A stretch of 60,876 nt of DNA from Saprospiraceae bacterium (lineage in GTDB: Bacteria > Bacteroidota > Bacteroidia > Chitinophagales > Saprospiraceae): NCBI GenBank assembly GCA_022844565.1, contig JALHLK010000027.1:1-60876 (forward strand), in the 5' to 3' direction. Below the pieces are notes generated by a model. The model saw only the letters and a program-made list of their open reading frames with translations, was not told where the DNA came from and ran no database searches. How positions within the stretch are numbered: the first letter of the stretch is position 1; every line of letters starts with the position of its first letter. The position numbers and the translations under genes were made by a program. Below, one piece after another: positions 15,068-23,861 of the stretch.

Positions 15068-17317
15068 ATGAACAATACAACAAATACATACAATCGTCGC
15101 TCTTTTCTAAAATCATCGGCTTTAGCAGGTGGTGGCTTGATGCTTAGTTTTAATTGGATCACCAAAGCAAGTGCATCTGAAAAATTGGAGGCAGTACTGG
15201 CAGATCAGTGGAGCGAACTAACAGGATATATTAAAATTACGCCTGACAATATCATCAAAATCTACAATCCAAACCCCGAATTTGGACAAAACGTGATGAC
15301 TTCTCTACCCATGATGGTAGCTGAAGAGCTTGATGTAGATTGGAAAAATATTACTGTAGAAATGGGATACCACGACAATGTGAAATTAGGTCCACAATTT
15401 ACAGGAGGTAGCAATTCAATAAGAATGTACTGGAAACCATTGCGCGAAGCTGGAGCAGCAGCAAGGCAGATGCTACGTCAAGCTGCCGCTAATGCATGGG
15501 GAGTGCCTATTGAAGAGATCACGACCAAATCTGGTATGCTCCATCACTCCAATGGGAAATCTGCAAAATATGGTGACATGGCATCACAAGCTGCTGCTTT
15601 GCCGATTCCTAAAGACTTAAAACTGAAAGCACCTAAAGATTTTACGATCATTAGTAAATCTAAAAAAAATGTAGAAGGTAAAAAATTAGTAAGCGGACAA
15701 CCTTTGTTTGGTATGGATTATTACGCGGAAGGCATGCTCATCGCCATGATACAGCATCCTCCTGCTTTTGGTATGAAACTATCGTCATTCAATGCTACTC
15801 AAGCTTTGAAAATGCCTGGCATAAAGGACATTTTCAGCATAAAACTATACGAAGATGGTTTTGAACAAACTGGATTTGATACCAGAACGTTCAATGATCT
15901 CCTCGTAGTAGTAGGAAAATCTACTTGGGAAGTAATGAATGCTCGTAAAAAACTAAGCGCAAAATGGGAACCTGCTGGTGATATAAAAGAAACAATCAAT
16001 GGTCGTGGAGGCAAAAAGGAAGTGATCGTACCCGGTAAGCTTGAAACAACCAGTGCTCAATTTGAATTAATGGCCGAAATGGCTAAAAAACCTGCACAAG
16101 AGTTAAGAAAAGATGGTGATCCTGAGTCAGCATTCAAAAATGCGGCAACCATTATAGAACGTACCTACAATGCCCCTTTCTTAGCTCATAATTGTATGGA
16201 GCCTATGAACTTTTTTGCAAATGTATCAGAAGATAAAGCTTTGGTGGCTGGTCCAGTCCAAGCACCCGGATGGATAGAACCTACATTGTCAAAACTATTG
16301 AATCTACCTCCAGAAAAAATAGAAATCCAAATGACACGCATGGGTGGTGGTTTTGGACGTAGAGCGTATGGCCAATTTGCTTTTGAAGCAGCCTTGATTT
16401 CAAAAAAAATGAAAGCGCCTGTTAAGTTGATCTACAGTCGTGAAGACGATATGACATATGGAATATACCGACCAATGTATACAGCAACTTACCGTGCAGC
16501 TCTTGATGCTGATAAAAATCTTATTGGATTTCATGTGAAAGGTGGCGGAATACCTGAGCACCCTATTCATGCAAACCGTTTTCCTGCAGGTGCGATTGAT
16601 AATTATTTAGCAGAAGGTTGGCAGCTTCCTACCAATATCACTATAGGAGCATGGCGAGCACCTAGATCCAACTTCAATGCTGCGGCAGAACAATCATTTT
16701 TGGACGAAGTAGCTGAAGCGATGGGTAAAGATCCGATTCAATTGCGATTGGATTTGTTAAAGCGAGCTAAAGAAAATCCAGTTGGTAAAAACAATGATTA
16801 CAATCCAGAAAGGTATGCCGGTGTTTTGGAACTAGCAAGAAATAAATCTGGTTGGGGTAAAACAGAAAATAGTGGGTACAGTCGAGGCATTGCAGCCTAT
16901 TTTTGCCACAATTCTTATGCAGCACACGTAGTAGATATGGTGACTCGCGATGGTGAGCCTTATGTAGAACGTGTCACAAGTGCGATTGACTGCGGTATTG
17001 TCATCAATCCTGATGCTGCAATCAATATGGTCCAAGGTGCAGTGGTAGACGGTATCGGAAATGCATTCTATGGTACGCTGACACATAAAGAGGGGGTTTC
17101 GGAACAGACTAATTTTCACAACTATCGTTTGATTCGTCATAATGAAGCACCTAAAAAAATAGATGTACATTTTGTGCAAAATGAGATTGATCCTACAGGT
17201 TTAGGTGAACCACCTTTTCCACCAGTATTTGGAGCAGTGGCTAATGCATTGTACAAAAACACAGGTAAAAGATACTATAATCAACCATTTACCAACGAAA
17301 ATAATGGAGATATTTGA
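15068..17317 (+). CDS. Molybdopterin-binding large subunit, xanthine dehydrogenase family (IorB-like)
   Basis: A 749-residue catalytic subunit. It begins with a twin-arginine signal, NRRSFLKSSALAGGG (residues 9-23), so the holoenzyme should be folded with cofactor in the cytoplasm and exported to the periplasm. Molybdopterin-binding segments include LAHNCMEPMNF, GGGFGRRAYGQF and GAWRAPRSNFNAAAEQSF. The C-terminal GLGEPPFPP contains the active-site Glu of this family. The length matches IorB and related aldehyde dehydrogenases. The substrate cannot be read from sequence; aldehydes or N-heterocycles are the usual ones. It is followed by moeA and the cofactor genes, so enzyme and cofactor are made together. 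Confidence 0.94.
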   Translation: MNNTTNTYNRRSFLKSSALAGGGLMLSFNWITKASASEKLEAVLADQWSELTGYIKITPDNIIKIYNPNPEFGQNVMTSLPMMVAEELDVDWKNITVEMGYHDNVKLGPQFTGGSNSIRMYWKPLREAGAAARQMLRQAAANAWGVPIEEITTKSGMLHHSNGKSAKYGDMASQAAALPIPKDLKLKAPKDFTIISKSKKNVEGKKLVSGQPLFGMDYYAEGMLIAMIQHPPAFGMKLSSFNATQALKMPGIKDIFSIKLYEDGFEQTGFDTRTFNDLLVVVGKSTWEVMNARKKLSAKWEPAGDIKETINGRGGKKEVIVPGKLETTSAQFELMAEMAKKPAQELRKDGDPESAFKNAATIIERTYNAPFLAHNCMEPMNFFANVSEDKALVAGPVQAPGWIEPTLSKLLNLPPEKIEIQMTRMGGGFGRRAYGQFAFEAALISKKMKAPVKLIYSREDDMTYGIYRPMYTATYRAALDADKNLIGFHVKGGGIPEHPIHANRFPAGAIDNYLAEGWQLPTNITIGAWRAPRSNFNAAAEQSFLDEVAEAMGKDPIQLRLDLLKRAKENPVGKNNDYNPERYAGVLELARNKSGWGKTENSGYSRGIAAYFCHNSYAAHVVDMVTRDGEPYVERVTSAIDCGIVINPDAAINMVQGAVVDGIGNAFYGTLTHKEGVSEQTNFHNYRLIRHNEAPKKIDVHFVQNEIDPTGLGEPPFPPVFGAVANALYKNTGKRYYNQPFTNENNGDI

Positions 17318-17409
17318 TTAGACAATCTGATATCAAAGGTTTTATGATGGGTTTGGGGCATTTTACTCGCAAGTCAGGTTTACAATTTTAGACTAAAAAC
17401 AAAAGTTTT

Positions 17410-18579
17410 ATGATTTCTGTACAAGAAGCAATGAATATACTAAATAAGCATATTCCAACTTCAAAATCTGTCGAACTTCCGTTAGATAGCGCATTAAATT
17501 ATTATTTGGCTGAGGATGTGTATTCTCCTATGCATATGCCTCCTTTTAGGCAATCAATTATGGATGGATATGCTCTTAATCTCCATAATTCATTGGCTTA
17601 TTTATTAAAAGGTGAAATAAAAGCGGGCGATGGGCATCAGGTAGAGTTAAAGTCTGGAGAAGCTGTTAAGATATTTACAGGTGCTGCTGTGCCCGACTCA
17701 GCTAATTCAGTGATACAAATAGAAAAAACGATCCTCGAAGGCGGAAGTGTATTATTGAAGGAAATGCCTCCTCTTGATAATAACATTAGAAAAATAGGGC
17801 AACAAATTAAGCAAAACGAGATTGCACTTCCCAAAGGCACCATACTCAATCCTGCAGCAATTGGTTTTCTTGCTGGTTTAGGCGTTTCTTCTGTTCTAGT
17901 GTTCCAAAAACCTCGTGTAGGAATAATGGTCACAGGCAATGAATTAACCAAAATTGGTAACCCTCTCGAATATGGCAAAGTCTATGAAAGCAACGCCATC
18001 ATGATCAATTCGGCCTTGAATAATGCTCATTTTAACGATATAACGACTTACCAAGTCACAGATGACTTTTCTAAAACAAAAGAATGCATTAAAAAAGCAA
18101 TTGAAGAAAATGATATTTTGGTCATTTCAGGAGGTATCTCCGTAGGGGAATATGATTTTGTAAAAAGAGCATTGGAAGAGATTAAGGCTGAAATCTTATT
18201 TTATAAAGTAAATCAAAAGCCAGGCAAACCATTATTGCTAGCCAAAATAGACGGTAAATTGATTTTTGCGTTACCTGGAAATCCCGGAGCAAGCTTAACG
18301 TGTTATTATGTGTATGTTCAACCGATCTTATATACGATCTCTGGTGGTGACTCAAATAGAAATAAGGTAATTCACAAAGGTATAACCCATAATTTTGTGG
18401 TAAATAATACTCGAAGTCAGTTTTTAAAAGCTATTTTTGATGATAGTGGGGTATCCATATTAGGTCATCAAGAGTCTTCGATGCTACGATCATACGCTGT
18501 TGCAAATGGCCTTGTCTATGTAATGGAAGGCGATTATGAAATAAACGAAGGATCAAGTGTCAAAGTTTATCCAATATAA
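17410..18579 (+). CDS. moeA: Molybdopterin molybdotransferase
   Basis: This 389-residue enzyme inserts molybdate into adenylylated molybdopterin, the last step of Moco synthesis. Signatures are MPPFRQSIMDGYAL near residue 40, AVKIFTGAAVPDSANSVIQIE near 88, TGNELTK near 177, the nucleotide-binding VISGGISVGEYDFVK near 238, and ALPGNPGASLTCYYVYV near 290. The length is on the short side of normal but the C-terminal domain IV is complete. It begins 92 bases after the oxidoreductase large subunit and is likely in the same transcript. Confidence 0.96.
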   Translation: MISVQEAMNILNKHIPTSKSVELPLDSALNYYLAEDVYSPMHMPPFRQSIMDGYALNLHNSLAYLLKGEIKAGDGHQVELKSGEAVKIFTGAAVPDSANSVIQIEKTILEGGSVLLKEMPPLDNNIRKIGQQIKQNEIALPKGTILNPAAIGFLAGLGVSSVLVFQKPRVGIMVTGNELTKIGNPLEYGKVYESNAIMINSALNNAHFNDITTYQVTDDFSKTKECIKKAIEENDILVISGGISVGEYDFVKRALEEIKAEILFYKVNQKPGKPLLLAKIDGKLIFALPGNPGASLTCYYVYVQPILYTISGGDSNRNKVIHKGITHNFVVNNTRSQFLKAIFDDSGVSILGHQESSMLRSYAVANGLVYVMEGDYEINEGSSVKVYPI

Positions 18580-18624
18580 TCTTACTACTTTAAAAGATAA
18601 AAAGTGAATGTATAAAATCTCAAA

Positions 18625-19371
18625 ATGATAGGTTCTGAATATATATTTTCTCCATATCTACTGCTTTTGCTACCAATTGCGGCATTCCTGTATGCGAGTG
18701 TAGGACATGGAGGAGCAAGTGGATACTTAGCTGTGATGAGTCTTTTTAGTGTTCCAATTACACTAATTAAGCCAACTGCATTGGTTTTAAATATTCTCGT
18801 GTCTGGAATTTCTTTTTTCTTTTTTTATAGAGAAAGGCATTTCAGGTGGAAATTATTTTATCCTTTTGCATTGACATCCATCCCATTTTCATTTTTAGGT
18901 GGGTATATTTCGATCGATGCGAGTTTATACAATGTTTTGTTGGGCATTTTTCTTGTTTTTGCGGTGCTTAGATTACTAGGGTTATTTGGATCGGTAAATC
19001 CGATATTAAAAGAAATAAATATTTACTATGCATTGATAATTGGAGCTGCTATTGGATTTTTATCAGGTTTAATTGGCATTGGGGGAGGTATTGTACTCAG
19101 CCCTATCTTATATCTGTTAAGTTGGGCCAATATCAAACAAACTGCATCCGTCTCCGCTTTATTTATCTTTGTAAACTCTATCGCTGGCATACTTGGTTTT
19201 ACGATGAAAGGCGGAGTGATCCCCGATTCATCTATGAGTTTAATTGTAATTGTGGTGTTAGGCGGATTACTTGGAGCATATTATGGTAGTAAAAAGTTAA
19301 ATACGATTACTTTACAAAGGGTTTTAGCAATCGTATTGATGATAGCCATTATTAAACTATTCACTATTTAA
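18625..19371 (+). CDS. TauE/SafE-family anion permease
   Basis: A 248-residue inner-membrane protein with about eight hydrophobic segments arranged as two repeats. Each repeat carries the family's glycine-rich signature: ASVGHGGASGYLAVM near residue 25 and GLIGIGGGIVLSPIL near 150. The family moves sulfite, sulfonates or related anions, and specificity varies. It sits between moeA and moaD in the molybdenum cofactor cluster, and no ModABC molybdate transporter is present in the window. It might move molybdate/tungstate, or export sulfite linked to sulfur handling. Neither can be told from sequence. Confidence 0.85.
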   Translation: MIGSEYIFSPYLLLLLPIAAFLYASVGHGGASGYLAVMSLFSVPITLIKPTALVLNILVSGISFFFFYRERHFRWKLFYPFALTSIPFSFLGGYISIDASLYNVLLGIFLVFAVLRLLGLFGSVNPILKEINIYYALIIGAAIGFLSGLIGIGGGIVLSPILYLLSWANIKQTASVSALFIFVNSIAGILGFTMKGGVIPDSSMSLIVIVVLGGLLGAYYGSKKLNTITLQRVLAIVLMIAIIKLFTI

Positions 19372-19381
19372 TAAGACTTTG

Positions 19382-19389
19382 TATCTTTG
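19382..19389 (+). promoter_or_regulatory. -7 element TATCTTTG before moaD
   Basis: It fits TAnnTTTG, 50 bases upstream of the moaD ATG. It suggests moaD-moeB-moaE-moaCB-moaA can be transcribed independently of the upstream enzyme genes. Confidence 0.55.
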
Positions 19390-19438
19390 GACTTAATTAA
19401 TTTCAATTGTTTAAATTTTAAATAATATATAATCATTG

Positions 19439-19681
19439 ATGATCATAACTTTAAAATATTTTGGTTTAATAGCTGACCTAGTGAATACCCATGAAGAGCA
19501 ATTGGAACTCTCCGTGGACAACTGTACTTCTCAAGAATTGTGTGACACTCTCCAAAGTAAATACCCTGGTTTAGTTAACACAAATTTTGCTATTGCTGTC
19601 AATCAATTGATTATACAATCTGTTACGCCTATTTCAAACAATGATATCATCGCTTTGCTCCCTCCTTTTGCTGGCGGTTAA
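19439..19681 (+). CDS. moaD: Molybdopterin synthase sulfur-carrier subunit
   Basis: An 80-residue ubiquitin-like protein ending PPFAGG. The C-terminal Gly-Gly is adenylylated by MoeB and then carries the thiocarboxylate used to make the dithiolene of molybdopterin. I start it at the ATG at 19439, not the TTG three bases before, because MIITLKYFG is the normal family start. Length is typical. It is followed 6 bases later by moeB and then moaE, its two partners. Confidence 0.95.
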   Translation: MIITLKYFGLIADLVNTHEEQLELSVDNCTSQELCDTLQSKYPGLVNTNFAIAVNQLIIQSVTPISNNDIIALLPPFAGG

Positions 19682-19687
19682 AATATA

Positions 19688-20755
19688 ATGATGTACCATT
19701 CCAAACGATATCAAAGACAAATTGAGCTTCCAGAGATAGGGTCCTCTGGTCAGGAAAAACTACAAAATGCTAAGGTACTTGTGATTGGTGCAGGAGGGTT
19801 GGGTTGTCCAGTTTTACAAGTTTTGGCCGCTGCTGGTGTAGGCACAATTGGAATCGTAGACGGCGATATAATCGACCTATCCAATTTGCATCGTCAATTA
19901 CTTTATACGCTGGAGGATTGTGGTAGAAATAAAGTGGAGATTGCAGCAGTTGCTGTTAACAAAATAAATCCCGAAGTATTAGTGAATACTTATCCTGCAT
20001 TTATTTCCGAACACAATATTGCATCGATAAGTAAAAACTATGACATAATTGTAGACTGTACAGATAATATTGCTGCAAGATATCTTATCAATGACATTTC
20101 CCTATTTTATAAGATGCCTATGGTGTACGCTTCTATTCACAAGTTTGAAGGACAAATAAGCGTATTTAACTATCAAGATGGACCAAGTTACCGCTGTTTA
20201 TTTCAAGAAAAAGAAGGGCAAAACATCCCAAATTGTGTGACTACAGGTGTTTTAGGCGTTTTACCAAATACTTTAGGGCATTTACAAGCTACAGAAGTTT
20301 TAAAAATCATATTGGGTATTGGGCGCATTACATCAGGAAAGTTACTCATTTTCAATGCGCTCAACTTATCGTTGCAAGAAATCGTTTTTTCTAAAAATGA
20401 ACATCAAATAAATCTAGGTGTTAAAAATGGTATGAAATTAGCGTCATCTTCAAATCTTAATTTAGAAATTGATAAAACAACCTTTTGGGAATTAAGCAAC
20501 TTAAAAAAGCACACTATCATAGACTTACGCGAACCTCACGAAACACCTCATTTACCGATAGACTCATTAGTGAAAATACGCTATGCATCAATAGGTGATC
20601 ATTTTCAAACTTTTGACAAAGATCAACCTATCATATTCGTTTGCCAAAGTGGTGTACGAAGCAAAAAAGCACTACAACTTTTTCTTGAAAATGGATTTAA
20701 TAACGTAGTTCACCTACAAAAAGGAATACAATCATTACATTTAGACCTGATTTAA
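19688..20755 (+). CDS. moeB: MoeB/ThiF-type adenylyltransferase with C-terminal rhodanese domain
   Basis: A 355-residue protein. Residues 1-245 are an E1-like domain that adenylylates the C-terminus of MoaD: VLVIGAGGLGCPVLQVLAAAG (nucleotide binding), DGDIIDLSNLHRQ, and VDCTDNIAARY. Residues ~260-355 are a rhodanese domain with the active-site loop VCQSGVRSKKA, where Cys can carry the persulfide sulfur. So activation and sulfur transfer sit in one chain, as in Uba4/MOCS3. E. coli MoeB binds zinc by CYRC and a later CxxC; here the first is SYRC and no second CxxC is visible, so the zinc site appears lost. Either of two adjacent ATGs (19688, 19691) could start it. Confidence 0.94.
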   Translation: MMYHSKRYQRQIELPEIGSSGQEKLQNAKVLVIGAGGLGCPVLQVLAAAGVGTIGIVDGDIIDLSNLHRQLLYTLEDCGRNKVEIAAVAVNKINPEVLVNTYPAFISEHNIASISKNYDIIVDCTDNIAARYLINDISLFYKMPMVYASIHKFEGQISVFNYQDGPSYRCLFQEKEGQNIPNCVTTGVLGVLPNTLGHLQATEVLKIILGIGRITSGKLLIFNALNLSLQEIVFSKNEHQINLGVKNGMKLASSSNLNLEIDKTTFWELSNLKKHTIIDLREPHETPHLPIDSLVKIRYASIGDHFQTFDKDQPIIFVCQSGVRSKKALQLFLENGFNNVVHLQKGIQSLHLDLI

Positions 20756-20766
20756 ATTATGAAAAT

Positions 20767-21213
20767 ATGGAGACAGAAAAAAAGATAAAAAAGACCTTTG
20801 TTCAAGGGGCTATATCTCCTGAATTTATAGGTACATCCATTGCAAAGCACCAATCCAAGACAGCTATTGGAGCTCACAATATCTTCTTGGGTCAAGTGAG
20901 GGCTGATGTGATAGAAGGTAAAAAAGTGGTCGCTATCAAATATTCAGCATATGAAGAAATGGCTGAACTAAAGTTTTATGAAATTAGAGAGGCAGCATTT
21001 GCAAAATATGAGGTAACTTGTTTGCATATTTATCATAGTATTGGCACTGTCAAAACTGGAGAAATTTGTCTATTTGTTTTTGTCTCTGCACCAAAAAGAA
21101 AAGTGGTATATGAGGCGCTCCATTTTTTGGTTGAAGAAATCAAAGCAAGTGTACCTATTTTTGGTAAAGAAATATTGGAAGACGATTCTTACACTTGGAA
21201 AACAAATAGCTAA
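20767..21213 (+). CDS. moaE: Molybdopterin synthase catalytic subunit
   Basis: This 148-residue subunit pairs with MoaD to convert cyclic pyranopterin monophosphate into molybdopterin. Visible motifs are [13 protein letters not shown] near residue 38, [13 protein letters not shown] near 60, the [13 protein letters not shown] segment near 95 and the catalytic-lysine region [10 protein letters not shown] near 128. The length is normal. It lies 11 bases after moeB and 2 bases before moaCB, so it belongs to the same operon. Confidence 0.95.
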   Translation: METEKKIKKTFVQGAISPEFIGTSIAKHQSKTAIGAHNIFLGQVRADVIEGKKVVAIKYSAYEEMAELKFYEIREAAFAKYEVTCLHIYHSIGTVKTGEICLFVFVSAPKRKVVYEALHFLVEEIKASVPIFGKEILEDDSYTWKTNS

Positions 21214-21215
21214 TT

Positions 21216-22130
21216 ATGGTTGATATCACGCACAAAGTAGTTTCTCAAAGAATAGCAACCGCTCAAGCGATCGTCAAGGTTGGGAAAGCTGAAACCATAG
21301 CTGCCATTGTCAATAAATCAGTGCCTAAAGGTGATGTATTGGAAGTAGCTAGGACAGCCGGCTTGTTTGCAGTCAAAAACACATCCAGTGCAATACCCGA
21401 TTGTCATCCTTTACCCATAGAATACACAGCAATATCTTATCAAATCCATGAAATGGAAATTCACATCGAAGTTGCTGTCAAAACCATATACAAAACCGGG
21501 GTAGAAGTAGAAGCTATGCACGGGGCGAGTATTGTGGCACTGACCATGTATGACATGTTAAAACCAATTGATAAAAACGTAGAAATTTCTACCATCAAAT
21601 TATTGTCTAAAAAAGGAGGTAAATCTGACTTTGCAGATGTCAAATCATTACACCTTAATAGTGCAGTAATCGTATGCTCAGATAGTGTATCTTCGGGAAA
21701 ACAAGAAGACAAATCTGGGAAAGCCATCATTTCAAAATTGAAAAGTCTTGGAATTGAGGTAAACAACTATAGTATCGTAGCAGATGAAATACCTGATATC
21801 CAAGCCAAAGTTTTAGATTTGAAATCCAATAAAACGGACCTCATTATTTTTACGGGAGGTACAGGATTATCTAAAAGAGATGTTACTCCAGAAGCGATCA
21901 TACCCATTTTAGATAGACGGATTCCAGGGATAGAGGAGGTCATACGATCCTACGGTCAAGACAGAACTCCCTTTGCCATGTTATCTCGAAGTGTAGTAGG
22001 ATTTATCGAAGATTCATTGGTGATAGCATTGCCAGGATCTACCTCAGGAGCTATGGAATCAATGGATGCCATTTTTCCATCCGTTTTACATCTTTTCAAA
22101 ATAATAAATGGATACAATCATGGCAAATGA
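21216..22130 (+). CDS. moaCB: Fused MoaC (cPMP synthase) and MoaB/MogA domain protein
   Basis: 304 residues with two enzymes in one chain. Residues 1-~140 are MoaC, cyclic pyranopterin monophosphate synthase: [16 protein letters not shown], the [10 protein letters not shown] segment with catalytic His, and [20 protein letters not shown] with catalytic Lys/Glu features. Residues ~150-304 are a MoaB/MogA-type molybdopterin adenylyltransferase: [37 protein letters not shown] and [15 protein letters not shown]. The fusion joins an early and a late step of the pathway and is known in Bacteroidota. Its end overlaps moaA by 23 bases if moaA starts at 22108. Confidence 0.95.
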   Translation: MVDITHKVVSQRIATAQAIVKVGKAETIAAIVNKSVPKGDVLEVARTAGLFAVKNTSSAIPDCHPLPIEYTAISYQIHEMEIHIEVAVKTIYKTGVEVEAMHGASIVALTMYDMLKPIDKNVEISTIKLLSKKGGKSDFADVKSLHLNSAVIVCSDSVSSGKQEDKSGKAIISKLKSLGIEVNNYSIVADEIPDIQAKVLDLKSNKTDLIIFTGGTGLSKRDVTPEAIIPILDRRIPGIEEVIRSYGQDRTPFAMLSRSVVGFIEDSLVIALPGSTSGAMESMDAIFPSVLHLFKIINGYNHGK

Positions 22131-23127
22131 GATGACAGTCATTCAAGATTTACATGGTCGAGTTCATGATTATTTGAGGATTTCTATCACAGAAAACTGC
22201 AATTTAAGGTGTAAATATTGTATGCCAGCTGAAGGTATAAATTTGACTCCAAAGTCACACATCATGACCGCTGATGAAATTGAAACCATAGCCAAAATAT
22301 TTGTTGGCCTTGGAGTCAAAAAAATAAGACTTACAGGTGGAGAACCTTTGGTAAGAAAAGATGCCAAAGACATTATCTTACGGTTGGGTAAACTAGGAGT
22401 GAGCTTGCACATCACATCAAATGGTGTCTTAGTAGATGAATACATTGAAACTTTTAAAACTGCAGGCATCAACACCATCAATATCAGTCTAGACACTTTA
22501 CAAAAAGAAAAATACAACATTATCACTAGACGAGACACATTCGATGCCGTATGGAATAATATCGATCTTCTCGTGAAAAATGACTTTAAGGTTAACATCA
22601 ATGTAGTATTGATGAAAGACTTCAACGAAAGTGAAATCGTAGATTTTGTCAATCTCACCCGATCATCGCCCATACAAGTTCGCTTCATCGAGTTCATGCC
22701 TTTCAATGGCAATCAGTGGGATAAATCAAAATTGGTAACTTATGTAGATATTTTATCTCAAATTCAAACCCATTTTGCCGATCATCAAGTGATTAGAACG
22801 ATAGACAAGCCCAACGACACTTCAAAAAATCATAAGATCGACACTTTTTTAGGTTCCTTTTCAGTGATTAGCTCCGTGACCAATCCTTTTTGTGACTCAT
22901 GTAATAGAATCAGACTTACTGCTGATGGGAAATTAAAAAATTGCCTATTTTCCAATACTGAAGATTCTTTGCTGGATGCTTTGAGGAACGGACAAGATTT
23001 ACTCCCAATTATTCATAAAAATATCACTTCAAAATTCAAAGTAAGAGGTGGCATGGAGGAAGATGCAGAATTTCAAGACCCTTTGAGATACTCAGAAAAT
23101 AGGAGTATGATAAAAATCGGAGGGTAA
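22108..23127 (+). CDS. moaA: GTP 3',8-cyclase (radical SAM)
   Basis: A 339-residue radical-SAM enzyme that starts Moco synthesis from GTP. The N-terminal cluster [12 protein letters not shown] (C31, C35, C38) binds the SAM [4Fe-4S]. Others are [34 protein letters not shown] (C-terminal [4Fe-4S] and substrate binding), and the essential C-terminal Gly-Gly (IKIGG). The start is uncertain: ATGs at 22108, 22120 and 22132 all keep the conserved core. The first two overlap the moaCB end, and 22132 follows its stop by one base. It closes the operon and nearly abuts the convergent ABC transporter gene (6 bases apart). Confidence 0.96.
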   Translation: MDTIMANEMTVIQDLHGRVHDYLRISITENCNLRCKYCMPAEGINLTPKSHIMTADEIETIAKIFVGLGVKKIRLTGGEPLVRKDAKDIILRLGKLGVSLHITSNGVLVDEYIETFKTAGINTINISLDTLQKEKYNIITRRDTFDAVWNNIDLLVKNDFKVNINVVLMKDFNESEIVDFVNLTRSSPIQVRFIEFMPFNGNQWDKSKLVTYVDILSQIQTHFADHQVIRTIDKPNDTSKNHKIDTFLGSFSVISSVTNPFCDSCNRIRLTADGKLKNCLFSNTEDSLLDALRNGQDLLPIIHKNITSKFKVRGGMEEDAEFQDPLRYSENRSMIKIGG

Positions 23128-23133
23128 CCATAC

Positions 23134-23856
23134 TCAATTCGTCCCAAAATAATCATTCAATTCTTCTCGCATATTAGCTACATCTTTTAAGTCCTTCACT
23201 ATTCTACCCTTTTCTAAAATAATTATTCGGTCAGATATCTGTGCGATGTGATTGATATCGTGACTAGATATAAATATCATAGAACTTCTTTCCTTTTTTA
23301 AATAAGTAAATAATTCTTTAAGCTTATTCTGACTAGTCGGATCTAAACTTTCAAATGGTTCGTCTAGTAATATAGCCTGAGGATTGTTAAAAATAGCAGA
23401 GGCAATCCCTACTTTTTTCATATTACCTTTAGACAAATCGCGTATATATTTACTATGTCCGATCAGCTCATCATTAAATATATTAAGAAATAATTCAATA
23501 TGTTTTACCTTATCTTCCTCCGACAAGCCATATATTTTTCTTAAAGTTTCAAAGTATTCATCAGGTGATAAAAAGTTTAATATCATGTTCTCATCCAAAT
23601 AAGATCCCACGTATTTCTTCCATTCTTCCGTTGTTGAGACGTCAATTCCTTCAAAGAGTACTTGACCTGTGGTGGGTTTAATTAGGTCAAGCATACATCT
23701 CATTAGGGTTGTTTTACCTGCACCATTATTGCCTACAAGACCTACAGTAGTACCCTTTTCTAATTCTAAATGTTCAATCTTTAAAACTTGAGTATTCTTA
23801 TAATTCTTCGTTAGATTACTTATTGAATAAGTAGGAAATATTTTATCCGTTGTCAT
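23134..23856 (-). CDS. ABC transporter ATP-binding protein
   Basis: A 240-residue ATPase with Walker A GNNGAGKTT near residue 40, signature LSKGNMKKVG near 145, Walker B AILLDEPFESLDP near 162, and switch His in ISSHDINH. It is of the single-domain exporter type that partners a separate permease, and that permease gene (DUF5687) ends 5 bases upstream. Together they should form a complex in the inner membrane. The substrate is not predictable. Confidence 0.92.
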   Translation of the reverse strand: MTTDKIFPTYSISNLTKNYKNTQVLKIEHLELEKGTTVGLVGNNGAGKTTLMRCMLDLIKPTTGQVLFEGIDVSTTEEWKKYVGSYLDENMILNFLSPDEYFETLRKIYGLSEEDKVKHIELFLNIFNDELIGHSKYIRDLSKGNMKKVGIASAIFNNPQAILLDEPFESLDPTSQNKLKELFTYLKKERSSMIFISSHDINHIAQISDRIIILEKGRIVKDLKDVANMREELNDYFGTN

Positions 23857-23861
23857 TTTTT

